Positions 1 through 7,930 of a stretch of 64,000 bases of DNA are shown here, one piece after another. Under the pieces are notes generated by a model. It saw nothing but the letters and a program-made list of their open reading frames with translations. It did not search any database and was not told the origin of the DNA. Location of the stretch: NCBI RefSeq assembly GCF_040784935.1, contig NZ_CP160680.1, positions 3,132,501 through 3,196,500 on the forward strand. Direction: 5' to 3'. A program made the translations under genes and the position numbers. This DNA is from Lewinella sp. LCG006. GTDB lineage: Bacteria > Bacteroidota > Bacteroidia > Chitinophagales > Saprospiraceae. The stretch's first letter is position 1, and every line of letters begins with the position of its first letter.

Positions 1-281
1 TTTCCATTGCACGGGAGCTTTACAAGGATGTAGACTTCCTGTTTATGGACGAAGCAACTTCTGCCCTAGACTCTGAGACGGAGCGGGCTATCCAGGAGAA
101 TATCGATCTGCTTAAAGGGCAGTACACTATGCTAATTATTGCCCACCGTCTGAGCACCATCAAAAACGCTGATCGGGTGATAGTACTGAAGCAAGGGCGC
201 ATTGAACATGTTGGCCGCTACGAAGAATTAATTGAGAAGTCCGTTTCGTTTAAGCGGATGGTGGAGTTACAAGAGTTATAA
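1..281 (+). CDS. ABC transporter, C-terminal end of ATP-binding domain (partial)
   Basis: Only the last 93 or so residues are in the window; the reading frame is open from base 3 and the gene starts upstream. Visible are the end of the signature helix ([11 protein letters not shown]), the Walker B and D-loop ([16 protein letters not shown]) and the H-loop histidine (IIAHRLSTI), followed by the usual [16 protein letters not shown] tail. This is the layout of MsbA-type exporters, in which the nucleotide-binding domain is the C-terminal half of a membrane-fused half-transporter. Its position directly upstream of a polysaccharide locus suggests export or flipping of a lipid-linked glycan, but the substrate cannot be read from this fragment. 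The next gene starts 6 bases after the stop. Confidence 0.9.
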   Translation, partial: SIARELYKDVDFLFMDEATSALDSETERAIQENIDLLKGQYTMLIIAHRLSTIKNADRVIVLKQGRIEHVGRYEELIEKSVSFKRMVELQEL

Positions 282-287
282 AGACCA

Positions 288-683
288 GTGAAGAAAACAA
301 AAATACTCAATTTACCCCGTATCCAGGATCCCCGTGGCAATCTCACCTTTCTGCAAAATCAGGAACATGTACCGTTCGATATCCAAAGGGTATTTTGGAC
401 CTATGATGTGCCGGGTGGTGAACGGCGTGGTGGACATGCCTATTACCAACAAGAAGAGTTCATCATTGCGCTGAGTGGTAGTTTTGATGTGGTGATAACT
501 ACACCGTCCGGCGAAAAGCAATCCTACACCTTGAACCGGTCTTACTACGGGCTCTATCTTCCTCCATTAACGTGGCGGCATATGGAAAACTTCTCTACCA
601 ATTCGCTGAGCTTGCATTTGAGTAGCCAGCCTTTTGATGCGAAGGACTATATCCGCGACTTTAACGCCTATTGTAATGCGTGA
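288..683 (+). CDS. FdtA/WxcM-like sugar 3,4-ketoisomerase, first copy
   Basis: 131-residue single-domain cupin of the FdtA/QdtA/WxcM family, which isomerises dTDP-4-keto-6-deoxyglucose to the 3-keto sugar. The family core is clear: QRVFWTYDVPGGERRGGHA at residues 33-51, then a beta-rich barrel ending in YGLYLPPLTWRHM. In characterised FdtA/QdtA an HxH pair is at the active site; here the first histidine (H50) is present but the second position is tyrosine (Y52). The following gene is a paralogue with both histidines. It overlaps that gene by 8 bases. Family assignment is firm; catalytic competence is doubtful because of the H-to-Y change. Confidence 0.85.
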   Translation: MKKTKILNLPRIQDPRGNLTFLQNQEHVPFDIQRVFWTYDVPGGERRGGHAYYQQEEFIIALSGSFDVVITTPSGEKQSYTLNRSYYGLYLPPLTWRHMENFSTNSLSLHLSSQPFDAKDYIRDFNAYCNA

Positions 684-1101
684 TAGACATCAAACTACGG
701 TTTACGACTGCACTATCATACTACTGCCGGTGGTACATAGCGAAGCTGGGAATATTACCGCCATCAACAACTCACAAGAAATCCCCTTTAATGTGCAAAG
801 GGTTTATTATCTGTACGACGTACCGGGAGGTGAAAGCCGAGGAGGGCATGGGCACAAAGACCTACATCAACTGATATTGGCCGTTAGTGGCAGCTTTGAC
901 ATCACCGTAGATGATGGGGGTATCCGCCGGACTTTTCAGCTCAACCGACCCAATTATGGGTTATACCTACCACCAGGGTTATGGCGAGAACTCGATAATT
1001 TTTCGAGTGGATCAATTTGCCTCGTTATGGCTTCTGATGCTTATTCAGCAGAAGACTATCTAAGAACATACGATGAATTTAAAGCCTTTAAACAATTATG
1101 A
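676..1101 (+). CDS. FdtA-like dTDP-4-keto-6-deoxyglucose 3,4-ketoisomerase, second copy
   Basis: 141-residue paralogue of the preceding cupin, with the shared block QRVYYLYDVPGGESRGGHGH. Here both histidines of the HxH active-site motif are kept (H58, H60). I chose the ATG at 676, which overlaps the previous stop by 8 bases as is usual in this operon; an ATG at 634 would add an unrelated leader. The expected product is dTDP-3-keto-6-deoxyhexose, with galacto (FdtA) or gluco (QdtA) configuration; sequence alone does not decide this. The aminotransferase two genes downstream would act on that product and the acyltransferase in between would N-acetylate it. Confidence 0.85.
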   Translation: MRDRHQTTVYDCTIILLPVVHSEAGNITAINNSQEIPFNVQRVYYLYDVPGGESRGGHGHKDLHQLILAVSGSFDITVDDGGIRRTFQLNRPNYGLYLPPGLWRELDNFSSGSICLVMASDAYSAEDYLRTYDEFKAFKQL

Positions 1102-1649
1102 TTCACCAACTGGCTGATGTACAAACCCAGCATATTGGTCCGGATACAACTGTCTGGCAGTTTAGTATCATTTTAGAAGGAGCTCAAATAGGCAATCATT
1201 GTAATATTAACTGCCATACGTTTATTGAAAACAAGGTCACTATCGGCAATTATGTCACAGTGAAATCTGGGGTCTATCTTTGGGATGGGCTACAGGTAGA
1301 AGATAATGTTTTTATCGGCCCTAATGCGACTTTTACTAATGACAAACGCCCTCGCTCCAAACAATATCCATCAACATTCCAGAAAACGATCATAAGGCAC
1401 CATGCTTCTATAGGAGCTGGAGCTACTGTTTTAGGTGGTGTTACAATTGGAGAATATGCTATTGTAGGGGCTAACAGCTTGGTCACTAAGGATATTCCCC
1501 CCCGTAGCCTCGTTCTCGGACAGCCTGCACGCATTGTAGGGTGGATTAATGAGGATGGCAGCCCTATGGAATCTTTAGACGTAGATTTATTCCAAGATAA
1601 TCAGGGAAATACCTGGAAATTAATCGATAGCCAGATAAAACGTTTATGA
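1098..1649 (+). CDS. Left-handed beta-helix N-acetyltransferase, FdtC/QdtC-like
   Basis: 183-residue hexapeptide-repeat acyltransferase. Imperfect [LIV]-G-x4 repeats run from about residue 12 to 145 (IGPDTTVW, IGNHCNINCHTFIENKVTIGNYVTVKSGVYLWDGL, VFIGPNATFTNDKRPRSK), with the HxS/G acetyl-CoA site region at IRHHASIGAGATVLGGVTIG. The FTNDxxPRS segment is typical of WbbJ/FdtC/WlbB sugar N-acetyltransferases. Start and stop overlap both neighbours by 4 bases, so it is translationally coupled to the isomerase and aminotransferase. The likely reaction is acetyl transfer from acetyl-CoA to the 3-amino group of dTDP-3-amino-3,6-dideoxyhexose. The role is well supported by context; the exact sugar (Fuc3N or Qui3N) is not resolved. 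Confidence 0.85.
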   Translation: MIHQLADVQTQHIGPDTTVWQFSIILEGAQIGNHCNINCHTFIENKVTIGNYVTVKSGVYLWDGLQVEDNVFIGPNATFTNDKRPRSKQYPSTFQKTIIRHHASIGAGATVLGGVTIGEYAIVGANSLVTKDIPPRSLVLGQPARIVGWINEDGSPMESLDVDLFQDNQGNTWKLIDSQIKRL

Positions 1650-2755
1650 ATATCTCCTTCCTCAACTTCGCGCCTATGCACAGCGCCATACGGGCTGAAA
1701 TGCAGGCTGCTTTTGAATCAGTCTACGACAGCAACTGGTTCATAATGGGTAAACACCTGGAAGCTTTTGAAACGGCTTATGCGCAGTACAACGGAACCAG
1801 ACACGCCATAGGTGTGAGTAATGGCTTGGATGCCTTGGTACTGGGACTTAAAGCCTTGGGGGTGGGCGAAGGGGATGAAGTTATTGTACCCGCTCATACT
1901 TTCATTGCTTCTGTCCTCGCGGTATCTCATGTTGGTGCTAACCCGATATTTGCAGAGCCAGACCCTAAAACGTACAACCTAGACCCGGAGGCGGTAGAGC
2001 AGGTCATTACGCCACGTACCAAAGCCATCATGCCAGTACACTTGTACGGGCAAGCCTGTGAAATGGATCGTATTATGCAGGTTGCTCGGAGGCATGATCT
2101 TCTGGTGATAGAGGATAACGCTCAAGCCCATGGCTCTCACTTTAAAGGACAAGCTACTGGTACATTTGGAGATGTAGCAGGTATTAGTTTTTATCCTGGT
2201 AAAAATCTCGGTGCGCTTGGTGATGGAGGTATGGTTGTAACCAACAGAGATGATACAGCAGAACAGGTTAAAACTCTTCGTAATTATGGTTCCAAGATGA
2301 AGTACTTAAATGAATTAAATGGTTACAATATGCGATTAGATGAGCTTCAGGCTGCTTTTCTTCAAGTAAAGCTGAAATACCTGCCAGAATGGACGCTAGC
2401 ACGTTGTCAGATAGCCCAATGGTATACTAAACACCTTCAAGATATTCCCAATTTAATCTTACCGTATTGTCATTATGATGCAGGTCATGTCTACCATTTA
2501 TATGTCGTTCGTACAAATAGACGGGATTTACTCCAAAAACATCTAAAAAGCCTTGGTATCGAAACCCTAATACATTACCCAATCCCACCACATTTACAAC
2601 CAATTTATAAATCGTTAAAACTTGCTGGAAGCTTTAGCATTGCAGAGAACCTAGCAGAAACTTGTTTAAGTTTGCCTCTTTGGGTTGGCATGGATGAGGA
2701 GACGGTTGTCCATGTATCTTCAGCAATTAAAAATTTTTTTGAAAACAAAAATTAA
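1646..2755 (+). CDS. DegT/DnrJ/EryC1/StrS sugar aminotransferase, FdtB/QdtB-like
   Basis: 369-residue PLP-dependent sugar aminotransferase of normal family length. The Schiff-base lysine is K186 in SFYPGKNLGALGDGG, the pyridine-nitrogen aspartate lies in VIEDNAQAHGS, and the C-terminal substrate loop ends IHYPIPPHLQP, as in FdtB/QdtB/WlbE types. With the preceding isomerases and acetyltransferase it completes a cassette converting dTDP-4-keto-6-deoxyglucose to dTDP-3-acetamido-3,6-dideoxyhexose, using glutamate as amino donor. RmlA/RmlB, needed for the starting nucleotide sugar, are not in the window. The gene overlaps the previous stop by 4 bases. Confidence 0.9.
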   Translation: MNISFLNFAPMHSAIRAEMQAAFESVYDSNWFIMGKHLEAFETAYAQYNGTRHAIGVSNGLDALVLGLKALGVGEGDEVIVPAHTFIASVLAVSHVGANPIFAEPDPKTYNLDPEAVEQVITPRTKAIMPVHLYGQACEMDRIMQVARRHDLLVIEDNAQAHGSHFKGQATGTFGDVAGISFYPGKNLGALGDGGMVVTNRDDTAEQVKTLRNYGSKMKYLNELNGYNMRLDELQAAFLQVKLKYLPEWTLARCQIAQWYTKHLQDIPNLILPYCHYDAGHVYHLYVVRTNRRDLLQKHLKSLGIETLIHYPIPPHLQPIYKSLKLAGSFSIAENLAETCLSLPLWVGMDEETVVHVSSAIKNFFENKN

Positions 2756-2759
2756 GTTT

Positions 2760-3614
2760 ATGGGTAAGTTAGTCATACATTTAGGTCCTCCTAAAACAGC
2801 TACGACCTCCTTCCAACGGTTTTTTTCTACAAACAAAATAAATGGCATCATTTATCATGGTGTTCACCAGCCAAGGGTAACAAGTGATACTAGTTTATGT
2901 GCCGAAATTTATAATTTCACTACTTCTATCATTAGAGATGATGAACAATTAAAAAACCGGATTGAGCGATTGAGTTTTGATGATAACTGTATTCATTTAT
3001 TTTCTGAAGAAATGTTTTTAGTAGGATCGCGTGGGTTGACATGGGTCGATAAATTAAAACAGCTACGACCTGTTTTAGAGAATGTACAATATGAAATTCT
3101 AATCGTGATTAGAAATCCTGAAGATGCTATTCGGTCTCTGTATCAAGAAATATTCTTTCGAGTCCAAGACTCAGGTATTAATGATATCAACACTTTTGCA
3201 AAAAGTGTTCATTCTGAAATTTATATGTATGACCTCTTTGTAGATAAACTAGAAGAATTAGGCTTCGAAAACATCAAGATTTTAGATTATATGAAATTAA
3301 TCAACAATATTTATTCTTTAGAAGAGATATTTAACGTGCCTGTTGATATTCCACTTAGACTTAATCTAAGTAATCAATCAAAAAGAAAAAATCAAACTTA
3401 TTATGCAAATAACGCTGATTTGCGAATGATATTGAGAAGTAAAATGTTGAAATGTTTTGGATCTATCCTTCCGAGTGCTCTGAATAGGAAAATATATAAC
3501 TATTTACCAAGAATGAAGTTAAACCATGTCAAGCCTTTAGATGTCAATATTGAGAGTGAAGTTTTAAAACCCTTTGATTATTCTTATGCTGAAATTTTAA
3601 GTAAAGCAATATAA
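2760..3614 (+). CDS. Sulfotransferase-like protein
   Basis: 284 residues from the ATG at 2760; an ATG at 2685 lies inside the previous gene and adds a leader unlike the family. The N-terminus KLVIHLGPPKTATTSFQRFF matches the 5'-phosphosulfate loop of PAPS-dependent sulfotransferases (PKxxTTS), and VIRNPEDAIRSLYQE near residue 115 resembles the 3'-phosphate-binding strand-helix. The likely role is sulfation of a sugar of the surface polysaccharide. No signal peptide or membrane segment is seen. The coding sequence is clearly more AT-rich than the dTDP-sugar cassette before it, which suggests a separate acquisition. The family is moderately certain, the acceptor unknown. Confidence 0.7.
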   Translation: MGKLVIHLGPPKTATTSFQRFFSTNKINGIIYHGVHQPRVTSDTSLCAEIYNFTTSIIRDDEQLKNRIERLSFDDNCIHLFSEEMFLVGSRGLTWVDKLKQLRPVLENVQYEILIVIRNPEDAIRSLYQEIFFRVQDSGINDINTFAKSVHSEIYMYDLFVDKLEELGFENIKILDYMKLINNIYSLEEIFNVPVDIPLRLNLSNQSKRKNQTYYANNADLRMILRSKMLKCFGSILPSALNRKIYNYLPRMKLNHVKPLDVNIESEVLKPFDYSYAEILSKAI

Positions 3615-3689
3615 GTTGATGGTAATTTATGTAAGAATTGACTACTTATTTTAAGATTTGTTAATGTTTTTCGATAAAAAAATTATTAA

Positions 3690-4570
3690 GAGCCTGTTTA
3701 AAATTTTTGCCTTTTGGGTATTGAAGTCAAAAAGGTGGTCATCAGCTTATCTTTGAGTTGACCAAAACTTGGAGATATGCAGCCCAAATATGAGCGGCTC
3801 ACTGATGACCAGTGGGAAGTTATGAAACAGTTCGTCAATTGGCAAAGAAAACGCAAAGTTGATCTGCGGGCAATCTTCGATGCCATCCTATTTATAACTC
3901 GCACCGGCCTTCAATGGCGTAATCTGGAGCAGACTGATTTTCCGGATTGGCGGATTGTCTACTACTATTTCCGCAAGTGGAAAAATGATAATACCTGGCG
4001 AATGATAAATATTACGCTCAACCAATTGGAGCGCCTACAAAATAAGCGAGAAGCCTTGCCCAGCTTGGGTTTGGTAGATTCGCAAAGCATCAAACTCCTG
4101 CCGACGTTTTTTGAGAGTCGAGGTTTAGATGGCAATAAGAAAGTCAACGGTCGCAAACGTCACATATTGGTAGATGTATTGGGACGAGTCTATGCCTGCC
4201 ATGTGCACGCGGCTAACCTTCATGACAGCCCTCAAGGGGTACATCTATTTGACCACTGTCTGGATTTTGGTGACCGATTGGAAACCATAATGGGAGATAA
4301 CAGCTACCGCGGAACCTTCTGTGATGTTATAGAATACTGCGAGATGAATTTTGAAACACCAATCAGGCCAGAAGGAACAAAAGAATTTGCGGTGGAGGCC
4401 AAACGCTGGGTGGTCGAAAGAACCTTTGCCTGGTTAAATTTCTTCCGCAGGCTTGTTGTAGACTACGAAAGAATCCCCAAAAGTGCTGAAACATTCGTCT
4501 ATCTTGCCAATATCTCAATGGTTCTGTGGCGGATCGACTTCAGTGCAATATGAAATTTTTAAACAGGCTC
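3690..4570 (+). mobile_element. IS5-family insertion sequence, 881 bp, with intact ends
   Basis: Terminal inverted repeats begin GAGCCTGTTTAAAA at 3690 and end as the complement at 4570 (TTTTTAAACAGGCTC). The element is flanked by a direct TAA on each side (3687-3689 and 4571-4573), the TNA-type 3-bp target duplication of the IS1031/IS427 groups of the IS5 family. It carries one transposase gene on the + strand. It sits between the sulfotransferase and the next glycosyltransferase and interrupts no recognisable gene. Intact ends, target duplication and open frame suggest a recent insertion. Confidence 0.92.
3777..4553 (+). CDS. IS5-family transposase
   Basis: 258-residue DDE transposase, uninterrupted. 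The N-terminal DUF4096-like region (LTDDQWEVMKQFV ... TGLQWRNLEQTDFPDWRIVYYYFRKW) is followed by the catalytic core: LGLVDSQSIKLL carries the first aspartate, IMGDNSYRGTF the second, and VVERTFAWLNFFRRLVVDYER the glutamate. This motif set is diagnostic for the IS5/IS1031 groups. The gene fills most of the 881-bp element and probably uses a promoter within the left end. It is likely functional. Confidence 0.93.
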   Translation: MQPKYERLTDDQWEVMKQFVNWQRKRKVDLRAIFDAILFITRTGLQWRNLEQTDFPDWRIVYYYFRKWKNDNTWRMINITLNQLERLQNKREALPSLGLVDSQSIKLLPTFFESRGLDGNKKVNGRKRHILVDVLGRVYACHVHAANLHDSPQGVHLFDHCLDFGDRLETIMGDNSYRGTFCDVIEYCEMNFETPIRPEGTKEFAVEAKRWVVERTFAWLNFFRRLVVDYERIPKSAETFVYLANISMVLWRIDFSAI

Positions 4571-4672
4571 TAATTGATCTGACTTTATTAGGGTATGCGT
4601 CTCAGATAGGGTTGGGTGTGAAGATTTTGCACATTTTTTTGAATTTTTTAAAGAAAATCAAAACTTTCAGTA

Positions 4673-5821
4673 GTGGATATTCTAATAATTGGAGAATACA
4701 GTGGTTTCGCAAAAGAATTAAAAAAAGGGTTTGATACGCTTAATCATCGAGCTTGTATTGTGACTTCAGGCGACGGGTATAAGGAAATTCCTTTTGATCG
4801 AGATGACATCAAATTTAGAAAAGAAAAAACATTTTATATTAATAAAAGCCCAATTCCTTTATTGTTGAACATTGTTGCTTTTTGTAGTAATTTAGTATTG
4901 AATTTAAGATTGATTTTTAGGTTCAAGAGGTACAAATTGATTATTGTTATAAACTGCGAGTTTTTAACTGTTAAGATGTATAGGAAAGTTGGAGTATATT
5001 TCAGAATTCTTAATCTCCTGTTGAAAGATAAAGGGAAAATGATCCTATCAGCTTGCGGCGATGATACAGCGTTTTATGAATTTCCTAGCCATATGAAGTT
5101 TAACCCATACGCTAATAATCAAGCAAACTATTTACCTTATGTAGAAAATAAAGATTATGCAAGTCTTTACCATTGGACTGTTAAGCATTCAGACTTAATT
5201 GTACCTATTATGTATGATTATTATGCTCCATCCTGTAGTTTTGTCAAAGAGTATAAATATAACACTCCGGTAACAAAGCCAGTATTTTTGCCATTTAGTC
5301 TGCCTCATCTAGATTCTGAGATGAACTATGACAGTCCTCTGAAAAAAATTATAGTGTTTTATGGAGTCCCTCGTGCGAACAATAAAAAAAGATTAAAAGG
5401 GAGTAACTATATCTTAGAAGCTTTGGATATCATCCAAAAAAGATTTCCAAATTCTGTTGAAGTAAGAGTAGTTACGAATCTTCCTTTTAATGAATATATG
5501 AAGCAGCTTCAATCATCAAATATAGTACTCGACCAATGCTTCTCTCATGGTTTAGGTGTAAATGCGGTTATGGCAATGTCCTTCGGGAAAGTTGTTTTGG
5601 GAGGGAATAGTGAAAAAAATATCAATGTATTTGAATTAGATTCAATACCAGTAATTGATATAAAACCTAGTGTTGAACAAATACTTCATGAATTAGAGTC
5701 ATTGATTCGAGAGCCTGTAAAAGTGGGTATTTTAGGAAATCAGGCTAGGAAATTTGCAGAAAAACATTTTGAACCGTCATTAATTGCCTCAAAATATTTG
5801 GATATAGTCTTTAATACTTAA
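4673..5821 (+). CDS. Probable GT-B-fold glycosyltransferase
   Basis: 382 residues with a GTG start; no better in-frame start is evident and MDILIIGEYSGFAKELKKGF reads as the first beta-alpha unit of a GT-B Rossmann domain. The C-terminal half has a donor-domain pattern (KGSNYILEALDIIQKRFPNSVEVRVV, then SNIVLDQCFSHGLGVNAVMAMSFGKVVLGG), resembling GT4-type enzymes, although the usual E-x7-E motif is replaced by a G/N-rich loop. It is strongly AT-rich. It lies between two transposon-scarred intervals and so has no close operon partner. Glycosyltransferase is inferred from fold-like patterns and context; donor and acceptor are unknown. Confidence 0.65.
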   Translation: MDILIIGEYSGFAKELKKGFDTLNHRACIVTSGDGYKEIPFDRDDIKFRKEKTFYINKSPIPLLLNIVAFCSNLVLNLRLIFRFKRYKLIIVINCEFLTVKMYRKVGVYFRILNLLLKDKGKMILSACGDDTAFYEFPSHMKFNPYANNQANYLPYVENKDYASLYHWTVKHSDLIVPIMYDYYAPSCSFVKEYKYNTPVTKPVFLPFSLPHLDSEMNYDSPLKKIIVFYGVPRANNKKRLKGSNYILEALDIIQKRFPNSVEVRVVTNLPFNEYMKQLQSSNIVLDQCFSHGLGVNAVMAMSFGKVVLGGNSEKNINVFELDSIPVIDIKPSVEQILHELESLIREPVKVGILGNQARKFAEKHFEPSLIASKYLDIVFNT

Positions 5822-6182
5822 GTAGAGACTTAGTCTTGCTAATTTAGAATAATAAAAAAAGTAGTTCTTGGCCGGATTAGAGTGGGTTTGCCGATCTTTG
5901 AAAGATGACACAAATAGACCTCTTCACAACAGCATTAAATTTGAGAATTCCTTGGTGCATTAAATCTATTCGATTTGAGGCTAAGGAAGGTAATGGATAT
6001 GACTTACATATTGATTGAGATCATTCGACGCTACCTACGTAAAACAGCACGTAAAGAGGACGTTTTCAAACATATCAAATGGCAACTTTTCAAGCGACCG
6101 GAAAACTTATCAAAGGTTGAACGACAGTCCTTAGAACAGGCTTTGATCAGTAGTGATGAATTGCGTCAGATGGAAGATTTAC

Positions 6183-7563
6183 CAGCAATTCTCACTTTGG
6201 CTAAAATAGTTTGGAAAAGCCAATGAATGTTATCTTTTGGGTTGAAAACTCAAAAGTCCATTTCTCCCTGCAATTTTGATAGTTTATGAGCAGAGGTGTT
6301 GAATCCATTATTTACGAATCTCCCCGATGGTAGAGGGAGCTACTTGAGCTATTCACAGGCAGATGTTTTGCGTAGCGGTTTTGCTATGTATTCCTTAAAG
6401 AGTCCATCACTGTATTCGTTTCGCAAGCGTAGTCAAGCCGAGGATAGCAACTTGAAAAGCATATTCGAGATTCAAAAAATCCCCTCAGACAATGGTTTGC
6501 GCAAGATTTTAGATCAAGTCGACAGTAACGCTTTGAGAGCGGGTTTTGGCCAACTTCACAACCTGCTCAAGAAGAAGAATTACTTGTCACATTATCGTTA
6601 CTGGTCGGGGCACTTGGTCGTAAGTATTGATGGTGTGGAACATTTCTGTTCTAAGGAGATCAGTTGCTCACATTGTATGGTTCGTAACCATCGTGGAGGT
6701 AACACATCTTACTATCACTCTATGTTGAGTGCGGCAGTAGTTAATCCAGATCATCGAGAGGTGTTTATTTTGGACAACGAACCAATTGTTAAACAGGATG
6801 GTGCGCAGAAGAATGATTGTGAACGCAATGCCGCAAAACGACTATTGTCTAGCCTTCAACAGTCTGATAGTGAGACGAATATCGTCTTTGTAATGGATGC
6901 TTTGTATTCTTGTGGCCCGATCATTAGACAGCTTTCAGAGAACAAAAAATGGCGCTACATAATAGGTGTTACACCAGATGGACATACCTCTTTATTCCAG
7001 CAATTTGATGAGTTAGATGAAGCTAATAAAGTACACTGGCATAGTGTCAAAGCGGATGATGGTCAATATACTTATGCCTACGTTAATGACCTAAAACTCA
7101 ATGAGAGCAATGAAGACATCAAGAGCAGTATGCTCTACTGTATATGGCGAAATAAGAAAGGAGAAGAAAAGGTATTTACCTGGGTCACAAATATCGCTTT
7201 GAGCAAACGTAATGTGATGAAGGTAATGCAAATGGGGCGCAGCCGCTGGAAGATCGAAAATGAAGTTTTTAATACCCTCAAGAATCAAGGCTATCAGTTT
7301 GAGCACAACTTTGGTCACGGGCAAAAAAATCTCTGCACTAATTTTGCGTATCTGATGATGTTGGCCTTCTGTGTAGACCAGATTCAACAGTTTGTTAGTA
7401 CCTTGTTCCAGAAAATTTTGGCGGATCTGAAAACCAGATTAATTCTGGGAAGCGATTAGGGCCGTCTTTAAAATAGTGCCCTGTAAAAGCATGAAACAAC
7501 TCCATTTACACATCGTTGAAATGTATCAAATTCAGTTAGAATGAGCCAAAGTGAGAATTGCTG
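6183..7563 (+). mobile_element. 1381-bp insertion sequence inside the ISL3 remnant
   Basis: Perfect 20-bp terminal inverted repeats, CAGCAATTCTCACTTTGGCT at 6183-6202 and its complement at 7544-7563, with a 9-bp direct target duplication AAGATTTAC at 6174-6182 and 7564-7572. One transposase gene of 387 residues lies inside. The perfect ends and duplication mark an intact and relatively recent insertion. The transposase looks IS4-like, but I cannot assign a subgroup; a 9-bp duplication occurs in some IS4 relatives such as IS10. Confidence 0.92.
6296..7459 (+). CDS. DDE transposase, IS4-like
   Basis: 387 residues from a GTG at 6296; an in-frame TGA at 6287-6289 rules out a longer product. The catalytic core is recognisable: VVSIDGVEHF (first aspartate), IVFVMDALYSCGPIIRQL (second) and MGRSRWKIENEVFNTLKNQG, an R-x3-E stretch resembling the C-terminal YREK region of IS4-type enzymes. 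A CSHC-like cluster (SKEISCSHCMVRNH) follows the first aspartate. The start region NPLFTNLPDGRGSYLSYSQAD is a common N-terminus for these proteins. It is full length for its element and apparently functional. Confidence 0.85.
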   Translation: MLNPLFTNLPDGRGSYLSYSQADVLRSGFAMYSLKSPSLYSFRKRSQAEDSNLKSIFEIQKIPSDNGLRKILDQVDSNALRAGFGQLHNLLKKKNYLSHYRYWSGHLVVSIDGVEHFCSKEISCSHCMVRNHRGGNTSYYHSMLSAAVVNPDHREVFILDNEPIVKQDGAQKNDCERNAAKRLLSSLQQSDSETNIVFVMDALYSCGPIIRQLSENKKWRYIIGVTPDGHTSLFQQFDELDEANKVHWHSVKADDGQYTYAYVNDLKLNESNEDIKSSMLYCIWRNKKGEEKVFTWVTNIALSKRNVMKVMQMGRSRWKIENEVFNTLKNQGYQFEHNFGHGQKNLCTNFAYLMMLAFCVDQIQQFVSTLFQKILADLKTRLILGSD

Positions 7564-7930
7564 AAGATTTACGTAATGCCTTTCACCAAATATTCGACGA
7601 ACAAACCGAACACTGGTCAGCATTATTAAAACTCAACGAGTGGATCAAACGAGTGTAGCAATCAGCCGCTAGCAAATTTTGGGATTCCTTCCTCAATACC
7701 TTGATAAATTGGAAGGGCAACATCCTCAATTATGTCAATACAGGCTTGACTAATGCTGCAACCGAAGGGCTTAACAATATCATCCGGCACCTCAAGCGAA
7801 TCTCATTTGGCATCCCAAATTTTGAGTACTTGCGCCTCAGGGTTCTATGCTGGATGTATTAGTCCGCAAAAATTGTCAGAGAATCTTTCGCTTTTACCAT
7901 CATTTTATCGAACATATAAACTGGAAACAC

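Larger units (their letters stand above)
5905..7862 (+). pseudogene. ISL3-family transposase remnant, split by another insertion sequence
   Basis: Three pieces of one ISL3-type transposase. A start at 5905 opens an N-terminal segment of 40 residues (MTQIDLFTTALNLRIPWCI...) ending at a TGA; the zinc-finger and first catalytic part are missing. A second piece (about 5990-6182) reads HIKWQLFKRPENLSKVERQS. The third (7573-7862) reads EQTEHWSALLKLNEWIKRV, a TAG, then the conserved C-terminus TNAATEGLNNIIRHLKRISF ending LRLRVLCWMY. Removing the 1381-bp insertion and one copy of its target duplication joins the second and third pieces exactly in frame (QMEDL+RNAFHQIF). The internal deletion and stop predate or accompany decay; the gene is dead. 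Confidence 0.85.

Noticed and set aside
634-678. Longer N-terminus for the second FdtA-like gene from the ATG at 634
   Set aside because: The extra residues are read from inside the first cupin gene in another frame and match nothing in the family.
7847-7930. Longer N-terminus for the NeuB-like protein from the ATG at 7847
   Set aside because: That stretch overlaps the end of the ISL3 remnant, and family members start just before VVAEIGCNHKG.
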